The translations under genes were made by a program, and so were the position numbers. Positions 9,367 through 18,753 of a stretch of 64,000 nucleotides of DNA are shown in pieces; the stretch's first letter is position 1, and every line of letters starts with the position of its first letter. Below the pieces are notes generated by a model, which did not search any database, was not told the DNA's origin, and saw only the letters and a program-made list of their open reading frames with translations. Source of the DNA: Amycolatopsis antarctica (GTDB lineage Bacteria > Actinomycetota > Actinomycetes > Mycobacteriales > Pseudonocardiaceae); contig NZ_NKYE01000012.1 of NCBI RefSeq assembly GCF_002262875.1, positions 62,001 to 126,000 on the forward strand. The letters run 5' to 3'.

Positions 9367-9419
9367 CGAACTCACCACCCTGTGAGGCGCCCGGCAAGGA
9401 CGCGAAGGCTCCTGCAGTA

Positions 9420-9436
9420 ATTCCAATAAATGGAAT
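9420..9436. promoter_or_regulatory. Perfect inverted repeat ATTCCA-ATAAA-TGGAAT, candidate IclR operator
   Basis: A 17-bp perfect dyad 54 bp upstream of the MFS start and about 180 bp upstream of the dehydrogenase operon. It has the same ATTCCA-N5-TGGAA core as 7013-7027. A minus-strand TTATGT sits just upstream (9446-9451), so a bound protein would lie at the transporter promoter. It probably serves both divergent transcripts. Confidence 0.65.
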
Positions 9437-9619
9437 GAGATGCCACATAACGCTAGGGAGGCGCGGCCGACGTGTCAACAGTCACAACGCCCTCGCGCCG
9501 TTGACACCATGCACGGCCCAGTTCTAATTTGAGTTGAGATTGAATACCACGATGTGAAATCGCATTGTGCGTCGCAGCGTCGCGACGGCGCGCGGCCACG
9601 TCAGGAGAGGACGCGGTCC

Positions 9620-11044
9620 ATGTCCGGCAATCCAGCAACGGCGGTATCGGAAGCAGCGCGAGCGACGGTGGCGGCAACGGTCGCCAGAGCGCGCGCCGCA
9701 CAGAACATCGTCGGATCCTATGACCAGCAACGAATCGACGACGTGGTCGCCGGTATCGCGTGGGCCATCTACCGCCCTGACCGAGCCCGCGCCCTCGCCG
9801 AACTGGCGGTCAACGACACCGGGCTCGGCAACGTCGAGGACAAGGTCTCGAAGAACCGGCGCAAGACGATGGGCACGTTGCGGGATCTCGCGGCCGGCCG
9901 GTCGGTGGGCGTCATCGAGGAACGCCCCGAGGACGGGATCGTCTGCTACGCCAAGCCTGTCGGCGTCGTCGCGGCCGTGTGTCCCTCGACCAACCCCGCG
10001 GCCACTCCGGCGAACAAGACGATGATGGCGCTGAAGGGACGCAATGCCGTCATCATCTCCCCGTCGCCGAAGGGAGCCTCGACCTGCGAGCTGCTCGTCG
10101 AGTACATGCGCGCCGAACTCGACAAGGTGGGAGCGCCGTCGGATCTCGTGCAGTACCTGGACGAACCGAGCAAGGAACTGACGAACGAGCTCATGCGCCA
10201 GGCCGACCTGGTGGTCGTCACCGGTTCCCAGCGCAACGTCCGCCAGGCCTACAGCAGCGGCACGCCCGCCATCGGGGTCGGAGCGGGGAACGCTCCGGTG
10301 ATCGTCGACGAGAGCGCCGACATCACCGACGCGGCCGAGAAGATTCGGCGCAGCAAGACCTTCGACAACGCGACGAGTTGTTCCTCGGAGAACTCGGTGC
10401 ACATCCACGACACCTGCTACGAGGCGGCGATCGAAGCGTTACGCGCCCAGGGCGGCTACCTGCTCGACAGCCAGGAGAAGCAGCGCCTACGGGAAGTCAT
10501 GTGGCCCGAAGGAAAACTCAGTCCGGCGATCACCGCGCAGGCACCGGAGAAGATCGCCGCACTGGCCGGGCTCGACACGTCCGAAGCCCGCGCGGCACGG
10601 TTCTTCATGGTCACCGAGGACGGCGTCGGGCCCGATTACCCCTTCAGCGGGGAAAAACTGTCGGTCGTTCTCACCGTGTACCGCTTCACCGAACTCGGCC
10701 AGTGCCTCGACCGAGTCCAGGAACTCCTCGACTTCCAGGGCGCCGGGCATTCCTGCGGTATCCACACCAGCGTGCCCGCACACGCCGAGCGGGTCGCCGA
10801 ACGGCTCCGTGTCGCCCGCGTGCTCGTCAACCAGGCCCACTGTTTCGGTACCGGGGGCGGATTCGACAACGGGCTGGGCTTCACGCTCACCATGGGCGCG
10901 GGGACGTGGGCGGGCAACAGCATCAGCGACAACCTCTCGTACCGCGACTTCCTGAACATCACCCGTCTCGCAACGGTTATCCCATCGCGCGAGCCGAGTG
11001 AGGAACAGCTCTGGGGACGCTACATCGAGCGCTACGGACGGTGA
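9620..11044 (+). CDS. sauS: CoA-acylating aldehyde dehydrogenase, probable sulfoacetaldehyde dehydrogenase
   Basis: 474 aa. An acylating aldehyde dehydrogenase of the AdhE/SauS type: KPVGVVAAVCPSTNPAATPANK near the N-terminus, VVVTGSQRNVRQAYSSGTPAIGVGAGNAPV in the nucleotide region, the catalytic-Cys region FDNATSCSSENSV and a C-terminal HCFGTGGGFDNGLGF. In the degradative direction it reduces sulfoacetyl-CoA to sulfoacetaldehyde. AGGAGAGG precedes the ATG. A two-subunit acyl-CoA ligase follows after 4 nt, a sulfoacetate-type carrier is divergent, and xsc and pta lie nearby, which together select sulfoacetaldehyde over acetaldehyde or succinate semialdehyde. Confidence 0.78.
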   Translation: MSGNPATAVSEAARATVAATVARARAAQNIVGSYDQQRIDDVVAGIAWAIYRPDRARALAELAVNDTGLGNVEDKVSKNRRKTMGTLRDLAAGRSVGVIEERPEDGIVCYAKPVGVVAAVCPSTNPAATPANKTMMALKGRNAVIISPSPKGASTCELLVEYMRAELDKVGAPSDLVQYLDEPSKELTNELMRQADLVVVTGSQRNVRQAYSSGTPAIGVGAGNAPVIVDESADITDAAEKIRRSKTFDNATSCSSENSVHIHDTCYEAAIEALRAQGGYLLDSQEKQRLREVMWPEGKLSPAITAQAPEKIAALAGLDTSEARAARFFMVTEDGVGPDYPFSGEKLSVVLTVYRFTELGQCLDRVQELLDFQGAGHSCGIHTSVPAHAERVAERLRVARVLVNQAHCFGTGGGFDNGLGFTLTMGAGTWAGNSISDNLSYRDFLNITRLATVIPSREPSEEQLWGRYIERYGR

Positions 11045-11048
11045 CACC

Positions 11049-12206
11049 ATGAAACTGCTCGAACATCAGGGAAAGCAATTGCTCGCAGGCACCGGAATAG
11101 CGATTCCGAAAGGACGAGTGGCGACCACCGCCGATGACGCCGCCGCCGCGGCCGTGGCCATCGGCGGGCGGGTCGTGCTGAAGAGTCAGATCGCCTCCGG
11201 TAAGCGCGGCAAGTCCGGTGGCATCCTGTTCGCCGACGATCCGGAAACGGCCCGTACGGCGGCGGCCGGACTGCTCGGCAGCGAGATCGGCGGGCACCGG
11301 GTCGGCGAAGTGCTCGTCGAGCAGGGTGTCGGCATCGAGACCGAGCTCTATGCCGCGGTGCTCAACGATCCCGGCAGCAAGGGCCCACTCGTTCTGTTCA
11401 GCACGTCCGGCGGAATGGACATCGAGGAGACGGGCGCGCGGGAACCCGGGCTGATCCGTTCGCTTCCGGTGGACATCCGCAAGGGCCTCACCGCCGAATC
11501 GGTGCGCACACTCATCGGCGAGACCGGATGGCCCGATCGGGTCGACGACGAACTCGTGTCCACACTGCTGGCGCTCTACCGGCTCTACCGCTCACTCGAG
11601 GCCGACCTGGTGGAAGTCAATCCGCTGGTCGTCACCGGCGCCGGGGACGTGCTCGCCCTCGATGCCAAGATCTCGCTGGATCCCGGGGCGCTGGTCCGTC
11701 ACGCCGAGCTCTCGGCCGAGTTCACCACCTCGGCGACCGACCGGGGGACCGAGCTGGAGGAGCGCGGCAAGGAACTCGGTCTGCAGTTCATCGAACTCGA
11801 CGGATCGGTGGGGATTCTGGCCAACGGCGCGGGGCTCACCATGACCACCCTGGACGCCGTGCACCACTTCGGTGGCCGCCCCGCCAACTTCCTGGAGATC
11901 GGCGGGGACGCGTACACGAAGGCCACGCCGGCACTGCGTCTGGTACTGGACAACCCGCGGGTGCGCAGCCTCCTGGTGAACTTCTGCGGCGCCTTCGCGC
12001 GTACCGACGTGATGACCGAGGGCGTCGTGAACGCGTTGGAGGAGCTGCGCCCCGACCTGCCCGTGTTCTTCTCGATCCACGGCACGGGTGAGGCCGAGGC
12101 GATCCAGCTCGTCTCCGACCGGCTCGGCGACAAGCCCTACGACCGGATGGACGACGCGGTACGGGCCGCGGTACAGGCGGCACAGGGAAAGGCGGCGGGC
12201 GAATGA
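11049..12206 (+). CDS. NDP-forming acyl-CoA ligase, beta (ATP-grasp) subunit; probable sulfoacetate-CoA ligase
   Basis: 385 aa, SucC-like. An ATP-grasp domain (about 1-230; MKLLEHQGKQLLAGTGI, then VVLKSQIASGKRGKSGGI, VEVNPLVV and DAKISLD) is followed by a ligase-CoA domain (GSVGILANGAGLTMTTLDAV, GDAYTKATPALRLVL, FSIHGTGEAEA). This is the succinyl-CoA synthetase architecture, but a sauS neighbour and no TCA-cycle genes suggest activation of sulfoacetate. It starts 4 nt after sauS and overlaps the alpha subunit by 4 nt (ATGA). Two-subunit ADP-forming sulfoacetate-CoA ligases are known from sulfoquinovose fermenters (from memory); Cupriavidus uses an AMP-forming SauT, which is absent here. Confidence 0.75.
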   Translation: MKLLEHQGKQLLAGTGIAIPKGRVATTADDAAAAAVAIGGRVVLKSQIASGKRGKSGGILFADDPETARTAAAGLLGSEIGGHRVGEVLVEQGVGIETELYAAVLNDPGSKGPLVLFSTSGGMDIEETGAREPGLIRSLPVDIRKGLTAESVRTLIGETGWPDRVDDELVSTLLALYRLYRSLEADLVEVNPLVVTGAGDVLALDAKISLDPGALVRHAELSAEFTTSATDRGTELEERGKELGLQFIELDGSVGILANGAGLTMTTLDAVHHFGGRPANFLEIGGDAYTKATPALRLVLDNPRVRSLLVNFCGAFARTDVMTEGVVNALEELRPDLPVFFSIHGTGEAEAIQLVSDRLGDKPYDRMDDAVRAAVQAAQGKAAGE

Positions 12207-13084
12207 TCGTCACCGGTCGGGACACGGTCGTCGTGCAGGGCCTCACCGGACGGCAGGGATCGTTCTGGGCCGAACGGATGGTGGAATGCGGCACGAGCAT
12301 CGTGGCCGGCGCCAGCCCTGGCAAGGGTGGGCGGGTGGTCGCCGGCATCCCGGTGTACGACTCGGTGGCCGACGCGGCGCTCGAACACGAACTCGACGTC
12401 AGCGTGTTGTTCGTCCCGCCGCTGGCGGCGAAGGCCGCCGCGCTCGACGCCATCCGCGCCGGAGTCGGCAAGCTCGTTCTCCTCACCGAGCACGTCCCGT
12501 ACCAGGACGTGATGTACGTGCTGGCCGAGGCGGCCGAACGCGGAACCCGCGTGCTCGGGCCGAACACCGCCGGCCTCGTCGTGCCCGGGGAGTCCTCGGT
12601 GGGCATCATGCCCGGCTTCGCGGCCAACATCTTCCGGCCCGGCCGTGTCGGCGTGCTGTCCCGCAGCGGCAGTCTCGGCACGCTGGTGGCGCTCAACCTG
12701 GTCGGCGGCGGCTACGGCCAGTCAGCGTTCATCGGCATCGGCGGGGACCCGATCCTCGGCACCACGACCCTGGACGCGGTGCGCGCGCTCGACGCGGACG
12801 ACCGTACGGACGCCGTGGTCCTGGTCGGCGAGATCGGTGGCGGCATGGAGGAGGAGGCAGCCGAGTACGTCGCCACCATGACCAAACCCGTGGTCGCGTT
12901 CGTCGCCGGGCGCAGCGCGCCACCCGACCGCCGCATGGGCCACGCGGGTGCCATCGTCAGCGGCAGCCGTGGCACCGGAAAGTCCAAAGTAGACGCGCTC
13001 ACAGGAGCGGGTGCCACCGTGGTCGACGTTCCGAGTCAGATCCCGGAAGCGCTGTGCGCCAAGGGAATCAGCCCAGCTGCCTGA
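12203..13084 (+). CDS. NDP-forming acyl-CoA ligase, alpha (CoA-binding, phosphohistidine) subunit
   Basis: 293 aa, SucD-like. An N-terminal CoA-binding Rossmann domain (VVVQGLTGRQGSFWAERMV, AGASPGKGG) leads to GPNTAGLVVPGE and SRSGSLGTLVALNL. The catalytic histidine motif GHAGAIVSG near 250 accepts the phosphate, and GGDPILGTTTLD is the usual succinyl-CoA-synthetase loop. Its start overlaps the beta-subunit stop (ATGA), so a stoichiometric heteromer is likely. Together they would make sulfoacetyl-CoA for SauS. A genuine succinate-CoA ligase is the main alternative. Confidence 0.75.
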   Translation: MIVTGRDTVVVQGLTGRQGSFWAERMVECGTSIVAGASPGKGGRVVAGIPVYDSVADAALEHELDVSVLFVPPLAAKAAALDAIRAGVGKLVLLTEHVPYQDVMYVLAEAAERGTRVLGPNTAGLVVPGESSVGIMPGFAANIFRPGRVGVLSRSGSLGTLVALNLVGGGYGQSAFIGIGGDPILGTTTLDAVRALDADDRTDAVVLVGEIGGGMEEEAAEYVATMTKPVVAFVAGRSAPPDRRMGHAGAIVSGSRGTGKSKVDALTGAGATVVDVPSQIPEALCAKGISPAA

Positions 13085-13149
13085 TGCTTCGACAGCTACC
13101 TTCGAATCCGGCGGTGTAACCGGCGGACAGCGTCGTCCTGGTCGGTGAC

Positions 13150-13193
13150 CGTGTTCGAGCCCGGCGGCATACTCGTCGCCGGGCTCGAACACG
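13150..13193 (+). terminator. Hairpin terminator after the sulfoacetate operon
   Basis: A perfect 17-bp stem (13150-13166 with 13177-13193) and 10-nt loop, 65 nt after the ligase stop. No U tract follows. It separates the sauS/ligase operon from alanine dehydrogenase. Confidence 0.6.
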
Positions 13194-13307
13194 TCGACGC
13201 CCGGGTCGTCGACTGGACCCATCGACCACGTGTTCACTGGCACTTCTTGCCGGGCCAGCCCTGCCCCATGCTCGATCCGACATCACGAACGGCCGGAAGG
13301 AGCGGGC

Positions 13308-14396
13308 ATGAGGATCGGCGTACCCCGGGAGATCAAGAACCACGAGTATCGGGTGGCCGCCACACCGGCGGGTGTCCACGAGTTCACCGCGGCCGGACAC
13401 GAGGTCGTCATCGAGGCGGGCGCCGGAGCGGGTTCCTCGATTCACGACGACGACTACCTGGCCGCCGGGGCGAAGGTGCTCCCCCACGCCGACGACGTGT
13501 GGGAATCCGCGGACCTGGTGCTGAAGGTGAAGGAGCCGGTCGCCGAGGAGTACCACCGGCTCCGCGCCGGCCAGTTGCTCTTCACCTACCTGCACCTCGC
13601 CGCGAGCGAGCCCTGCACGCGGGCCCTGCTGGACGCGGGCACCACTTCGGTCGCGTACGAGACGGTCCAGTCGCCCGACGGTTCGCTGCCCTTGCTGTAT
13701 CCGATGAGCGAGGTCGCGGGCCGGCTCGCTCCCCAGGTCGGCGCCCAGACGCTGATGCGCGCCAACGGCGGGCGCGGTGTGCTCATCGGCGGCGTGTCGG
13801 GTGTGCCGCCGGCGAGGGTCGTGGTGATCGGCGCGGGCGTCGCCGGGATGAACGCCGTCGCGGTGGCCGCGGGAAACTGGGCCGAGGTGGTGCTGTTCGA
13901 CAAGAACGTGGACAAGTTGCGGGCGGCCGACCGGATGTACCAGGGCCGCATCCGGACAGCCGCGGCGCTGGAGGCCGACCTGGTGATCGGGGCCGTCCTG
14001 GTGCCGGGCGCGAAGGCGCCCAGCCTCGTGTCCAACGAGCTGGTCTCCCGGATGAAGCCGGGCAGCGTGCTGGTGGACATCTCGATCGACCAGGGTGGTT
14101 GCTTCGCCGATTCCCGGCCGACGACGCACGCCGATCCGACGTTCCGGGTGCACGACTCGGTCTTCTACTGCGTCGCCAACATGCCGGGAGCCGTGCCGCA
14201 CACCTCGACGCACGCACTGACCAACGTCACGCTCCCCTACGCGCTGGAAATCGCGAACAGGGGACTCCGCGACGCGATCCGGCACGCGCCGGAGCTGCGC
14301 GGCGGCGTCAACACCGTGAACGGCGCACTCACCCACGCGCCGGTGGCCTTGGCCCACGGTCTCTCCCCGAGCGTCGTCGAGGACGCTCTGGGCTGA
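13308..14396 (+). CDS. ald: Alanine dehydrogenase
   Basis: 362 aa, the usual length. [20 protein letters not shown] opens the AlaDh/PNT N-terminal domain and [10 protein letters not shown] holds the substrate lysine. The C-terminal NAD domain has [35 protein letters not shown] and [14 protein letters not shown]. It oxidatively deaminates alanine to pyruvate and ammonium. In taurine degradation this regenerates the pyruvate consumed by taurine:pyruvate aminotransferase (21754-23118). GGAAGGAG precedes the ATG. It is followed after 85 nt by a MocR regulator, as ald often accompanies tauR in taurine users. Confidence 0.93.
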   Translation: MRIGVPREIKNHEYRVAATPAGVHEFTAAGHEVVIEAGAGAGSSIHDDDYLAAGAKVLPHADDVWESADLVLKVKEPVAEEYHRLRAGQLLFTYLHLAASEPCTRALLDAGTTSVAYETVQSPDGSLPLLYPMSEVAGRLAPQVGAQTLMRANGGRGVLIGGVSGVPPARVVVIGAGVAGMNAVAVAAGNWAEVVLFDKNVDKLRAADRMYQGRIRTAAALEADLVIGAVLVPGAKAPSLVSNELVSRMKPGSVLVDISIDQGGCFADSRPTTHADPTFRVHDSVFYCVANMPGAVPHTSTHALTNVTLPYALEIANRGLRDAIRHAPELRGGVNTVNGALTHAPVALAHGLSPSVVEDALG

Positions 14397-14481
14397 CGGC
14401 CAGGGTGCGCGCCGACCGGGTATCCGGTTACGTTCGGGCACCCGGCCGCGCGGGCTATGCGGGTAGGCCATTGGAGAAGCA

Positions 14482-15972
14482 GTGCCACGAACGCTGATCG
14501 AGATCGACAGGTCGTCCGGTGAACCGCTCTACCGGCAGGTGCGGCAGGCGATCGAGCACGGCATCGCGGTCGGCACCTTCGACCCGGTCCACCGGCTGCC
14601 CAGCTCCCGCGAACTCGCCGCGGACCTCGGTGTCTCCCGCAACACGATCAACCTGGCCTATCAGGAACTGGTCGCCGAGGGGTTCGTGGAGAGCAGGGAG
14701 CGCAGCGGGCTGTTCGTCAACTCGGAGATGCGGCCGCACAGTGCGGCACTGGAGTGGGCGACCCACCCGCGGATAGATTGGTCCTCGCGGGTCCGCCGGT
14801 ATCCCGACGCCGACGTGCCGCACATCGAGAAGCGGGTGGACTGGCACGCCTACCCGTACCCGTTCCTCGCCGGGCAGGTCGACGTGACCGCCTTTCCCGC
14901 GCAGTCCTGGACGCGCTGCCTGCGCGATGCGCTGTACCAGCCACACGTGTTCCACAGCCTCCAGGACAGCATGGGCACCGACGACCCGATGCTGGTCGAC
15001 ATGATCCGCAGGCACCTGCTGACCTCGCGGGGTATCGAGGCGAGCGCCTCGGAGGTGCTGATCACCGTCGGTTCCCAGCAGGGACTCGATCTGCTGGGCC
15101 GGGTCCTGCTGGGACACGACCAGGTGGTCGCGATGGAGAATCCGGGGTATCTGGACGCGCGGCACATCTTCCTGCGGACCGGGGCCTCGATGGTCGGTAT
15201 CGACGTGGACACCAGCGGTATGCGCCCGCCCGAATCGCTGGACGGGGTCGACCTGCTGTATCTCACTCCCAGCCACCACCATCCGACGAACGCCACGCTG
15301 AGCATCGGCAGGCGCAGGCAGTTGCTGTCGCTGGCCGCCTCGGCGGGCACCGTGGTCGTCGAGGACGACTACGACAGCGAATTCCGGTACCAGGGCAGGC
15401 CGACGCCGGCGTTGAAGGCGCTGGACGGCACCGGTGACGCCGTGTACCTCGGCACGTTCTCGAAGTTCCTCTCCCCCGGATTACGGCTGGGGTACCTCGT
15501 CGGGCCGAGTGAACTGGTACGTGAACTGCGGGAGGTTCGGCGGTACGTGCTGCGCCACCCTCCCGGGCACCTGCAGCGGGCGCTGGCACTGCTCATCGAC
15601 AGCGGCGAGTACCACCGTTCGCTGCGGCGCTACCGGATGAAGCTGATGCGCAAATGGGAGGCGACGTGCAGTGCCGTCAACGAACATCTGCCGTGGCGGC
15701 AGGGCGCCTACCCGCCCGGCGGGGTGAGCCTGTGGATGACCGGTCCGTCCGGACTGGACTGCCGCGCACTGGTCGAACGCGCCGAGCGTGACGGCGTTCT
15801 GATCGAACCCGGCGACATCTTCTTCGCCGGCGATGACCCGCCCCGCAACCATTTCCGGATCGGGTTCGCCGCGGCACCGCAGCGGGCCATCGAGCCGGGA
15901 ATCAGGCTGCTCGGTGCCGCGTGTGTGGAACTGCTCGGTTCCGAAGGCGATCCGTCCGCCACCCGGCCGTAG
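14482..15972 (+). CDS. MocR/PdxR-type GntR regulator with aminotransferase domain (TauR-like)
   Basis: 496 aa. A GntR winged helix (about 8-75; [39 protein letters not shown]) is joined by a linker to a fold-type I aminotransferase-like domain (about 130-490). The PLP lysine is visible in [15 protein letters not shown], and [12 protein letters not shown] is the usual PLP-ring motif. GTG start with TTGGAGAA upstream. Taurine catabolic regulators (TauR) belong to this class, and the location between ald and xsc supports the same role. Vitamin B6 (PdxR) or GABA (GabR) control are alternatives; no pdx or gab genes are present. Confidence 0.85.
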   Translation: MPRTLIEIDRSSGEPLYRQVRQAIEHGIAVGTFDPVHRLPSSRELAADLGVSRNTINLAYQELVAEGFVESRERSGLFVNSEMRPHSAALEWATHPRIDWSSRVRRYPDADVPHIEKRVDWHAYPYPFLAGQVDVTAFPAQSWTRCLRDALYQPHVFHSLQDSMGTDDPMLVDMIRRHLLTSRGIEASASEVLITVGSQQGLDLLGRVLLGHDQVVAMENPGYLDARHIFLRTGASMVGIDVDTSGMRPPESLDGVDLLYLTPSHHHPTNATLSIGRRRQLLSLAASAGTVVVEDDYDSEFRYQGRPTPALKALDGTGDAVYLGTFSKFLSPGLRLGYLVGPSELVRELREVRRYVLRHPPGHLQRALALLIDSGEYHRSLRRYRMKLMRKWEATCSAVNEHLPWRQGAYPPGGVSLWMTGPSGLDCRALVERAERDGVLIEPGDIFFAGDDPPRNHFRIGFAAAPQRAIEPGIRLLGAACVELLGSEGDPSATRP

Positions 15973-16029
15973 CGCGCCGTGGCGGTTGTTCGGCGGGCGC
16001 GTCTCGCGCCGAGGGTCGGGCGCCTGGGC

Positions 16030-17751
16030 TCAGCGGCGGGAACGCCGCGCCAGCAGGCCGACGATCTCGCCGAACATCGCGTACCCCCGCCCGATCGACG
16101 TGTCGAGAATGCGGGAGCTCCCGAAGTACTCGCTGAGATCGAGACCGACCCCGATCCCGTGGATCTCCTGCCCCGACCGCTCCAGCCCGGCGACCACCTC
16201 GGCGAGGTGGTGCTCGAGGTACCGCGGGTCGTTGGCGAGATTCGTGGCGCTGTCCATCGGGCTTCCGTCGGACACCACGATGAGCACGGAGCGATCACTT
16301 TCTCGCCGACGCGCGCGGGCGGCCGCCCACGCCACCGCCTCACCGTCCACGCCCTCGCGGAAGAGGTCGGCCTTGAGCAACCCCGCGATCCCCGAACGGG
16401 CCCGGCGCCACGGGGTGCCGGCGTCCTTGAACACGATGTGGCACTGCTCGTTGAGCCGCCCGGGATGGCGCGGCCGTCCGGCGCGCGACCAGTCCCGCCG
16501 GGCGCGGCCACCGTTCCACGCACCGGTGGTGAACCCGAGGATCTCGCAGCGCCCGCCCGCCTGTTCGACGGCACGGGCGAAGACGTCGACCAGCACGGCG
16601 ACCGCTTCGCGATGGTGCTTCATCGACCCGGAGCAGTCGATCAGGAAGGTGACGAGCACGTCGGCGACGGGCTCGATCCGCTCGGTGCGGAACAGCCGCC
16701 GTTCGGTCGGCGAGCTGATGAGCTGAGCCAGCGCGCGAGCGTCGACCAGGCCCTCCTCCTGCCCGCCGTCCCAGCCGGCGGGAGTGGGTTCGGCCAGCAC
16801 CGCCGTGAGTTCGCGGGCGAGCCGACCGGCGTTCACGCCCTGCGCGGCGACCCGTCTGTCCAGTTGCTCCCGGTAGTCACGCAGCAGGGCCGGCCGCACC
16901 AGGCCGACGGCCGCCCGCTGCCGGTCGTATGCGGTGGTGAAGGCGCGGTAGCCCGCCCTCGATCCGGCGAGCACGGCGCTTCGCCCGAGACCGGCTCTGG
17001 GGGCCTGCTCGCCGTCCCCGGCACCCTCCTCGTCGAAGTCCACCAGCAGGGTGGGCCGGGCGACGTCACGGTCCTCGTCTGCGGTCTCGGCACCGGAGAC
17101 GCCACCGCCGTCGCGGATCAGCCCGCCGACCGCCGAGGCGATCGACAGCGCGTGGACGGCGAACCGCTCCTGGTCATGCCGGTGGCGGCGCAACCCGGCC
17201 AGATCGTGCCCGATCATCGGGGCCAGCGACGCCCGGGTGACCTCGAGCAGGTCGTCGGTCTCCGCCAGAACGGGCACCCGGGTGAGCCGGGAGCGGCACA
17301 CCTGCGCGACGGTGTAGAACAGCAGACCCCATTCGGTCTCGGTCAGTCCGGCCCGGTGGAAGTCGGTCGACCACTGTTCGAACCGGCGCCGCACGTTCGC
17401 GCGCACACCCGGCAGCGAGTCGGGTGCGAGCGACTCCACGCGGAACTGTTCGAGTAGCTCGAAGATCACGCGCTCGACCGGATCGGCGGGCCGGAGCCGC
17501 CGGTGCAGCACCGCGTCGGAACCCAGCAGCCGCAACGCCACGCCGTCCGCCACACCGCGGAGCGACGCGAGATCGCCGTCATCGTCCGCGAGCCGGAGGT
17601 GCGGGGCGCAGGAGGGCACCGGTTGCCGCCCGCGGTACGGGCGGTGCCCACGGAAGCACAACTCCCGTTCGCCACTCAGTGCCCGCATGGTGGCCGCGCT
17701 CAGTTCCTCGACCCGCTGACGGCGCCGCGCCAGGGCCTGCTCGGTGTTCAC
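16030..17751 (-). CDS. VWA-domain protein, CobT-like
   Basis: 573 aa from the GTG at 17751, whose bases overlap the stop of the AAA+ gene (GTGA, 4 nt), implying translational coupling. The C-terminal von Willebrand A domain (about 340-570) has the metal-adhesion motif DCSGSM and SDGSPMDS. The N-terminal half resembles the helical region of cobaltochelatase CobT. A longer open frame upstream is antisense-type read-through and was not used. With its CobS-like partner it should form an AAA+/VWA chelatase-like or protein-remodelling machine, but no CobN-like large subunit is present, so cobalt insertion is not supported. Confidence 0.78.
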   Translation of the reverse strand: MNTEQALARRRQRVEELSAATMRALSGERELCFRGHRPYRGRQPVPSCAPHLRLADDDGDLASLRGVADGVALRLLGSDAVLHRRLRPADPVERVIFELLEQFRVESLAPDSLPGVRANVRRRFEQWSTDFHRAGLTETEWGLLFYTVAQVCRSRLTRVPVLAETDDLLEVTRASLAPMIGHDLAGLRRHRHDQERFAVHALSIASAVGGLIRDGGGVSGAETADEDRDVARPTLLVDFDEEGAGDGEQAPRAGLGRSAVLAGSRAGYRAFTTAYDRQRAAVGLVRPALLRDYREQLDRRVAAQGVNAGRLARELTAVLAEPTPAGWDGGQEEGLVDARALAQLISSPTERRLFRTERIEPVADVLVTFLIDCSGSMKHHREAVAVLVDVFARAVEQAGGRCEILGFTTGAWNGGRARRDWSRAGRPRHPGRLNEQCHIVFKDAGTPWRRARSGIAGLLKADLFREGVDGEAVAWAAARARRRESDRSVLIVVSDGSPMDSATNLANDPRYLEHHLAEVVAGLERSGQEIHGIGVGLDLSEYFGSSRILDTSIGRGYAMFGEIVGLLARRSRR

Positions 17752-18728
17752 GCCGTGGCGGCGAGCGCGCGGGACCCGTCGAGCTCGCGGCCGAAGCAGC
17801 GTTGGAAGTACTCCGCCACGAGGGGACGCTCCGCGTCGTCGCACTTGTTCAGGAACGACAGCCGGAAGGCGAGCGCGGTGTCGCCGAAGATGTCGACGTT
17901 CTCCGCCCAGGTGATCACCGTGCGCGGTGACATCAGCGTCGAGAGGTCGCCGGCCTCGAACCCTTTCCGGGTGAGCTGCGCGAGCGCGACCATCGCGGCC
18001 ACCTGTTCCCGCCCCGCGTCGTCCGCGAAGGAGGTGACGCGGGACCGCACGATCTCGATCTCCTCGGGCGCGGGCAGGTGGTTGAGCGACGCGACGATGT
18101 CCCAGCGGTCGATCTGCGCGTGGTTGAGGCGCTGCGCGCCGTGGTACATCCCGTTGAGGTTCCCGAGGCCGACGGTGTTGGCCGTGGCGAACAGCCGGAA
18201 CGAGGGATGCGGCCGTAGCACCCGGTTCTGGTCCATCAGCGTGAACTTGCCGTCCCGCTCGAGCAGCCGCTGGATGACGAACATGACGTCGGGGCGCCCG
18301 GCGTCGTACTCGTCCAGGACGAGTGCGACCGGCCGCCGCAGCGCCCACGGCACGATTCCTTCCTGGAACTCGGTGACCTGCCTGCCCTCGCGCAACACGA
18401 CGGCGTCCCGGCCGACCAGGTCGAGTCTGCTCAGCTGCCCGTCGAGGTTGACCCGGACACACGGCCAGTTGAGCCTCGCGGCGACCTGTTCGATGTGCGT
18501 GGACTTGCCGGTCCCGTGCAGGCCCTGCACCAGCACGCGACGGTTGTGCGTGAACCCGGCGAGCAGCGCCGAGGTGACATCGGGATTGAACCGGTACGCC
18601 TCGTCGATCTCGGGCACGTGCTCCGCGGGCTCGGCGAAACCGGAGACCACGAGGTTCGAGTCGATGCCGAAGACCTCACGTGCCTCGAGCCGAACGTCCG
18701 GGCGGGTGAGCGGGACGTCGTTCGTCAT
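17748..18728 (-). CDS. AAA+ ATPase, CobS/MoxR-like
   Basis: 326 aa. Walker A GLHGTGKST near 70, Walker B ALVLDEYD near 125, sensor-1 ATAN near 180 and a C-terminal lid. The N-terminal RLEAREVFGIDSNLVVSGF is typical of CobS. It starts 25 nt after the IclR gene and overlaps the VWA gene by 4 nt, forming a three-gene operon divergent from xsc. Members power metal insertion or cofactor maturation with a VWA partner. The client protein is unknown; nearby candidates are the sulfonate enzymes or the molybdenum hydroxylase at 44.7-48.3 kb. Confidence 0.82.
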   Translation of the reverse strand: MTNDVPLTRPDVRLEAREVFGIDSNLVVSGFAEPAEHVPEIDEAYRFNPDVTSALLAGFTHNRRVLVQGLHGTGKSTHIEQVAARLNWPCVRVNLDGQLSRLDLVGRDAVVLREGRQVTEFQEGIVPWALRRPVALVLDEYDAGRPDVMFVIQRLLERDGKFTLMDQNRVLRPHPSFRLFATANTVGLGNLNGMYHGAQRLNHAQIDRWDIVASLNHLPAPEEIEIVRSRVTSFADDAGREQVAAMVALAQLTRKGFEAGDLSTLMSPRTVITWAENVDIFGDTALAFRLSFLNKCDDAERPLVAEYFQRCFGRELDGSRALAATA

Positions 18729-18753
18729 GTTCTGCGTGCTCCTCGCGGCGGGG

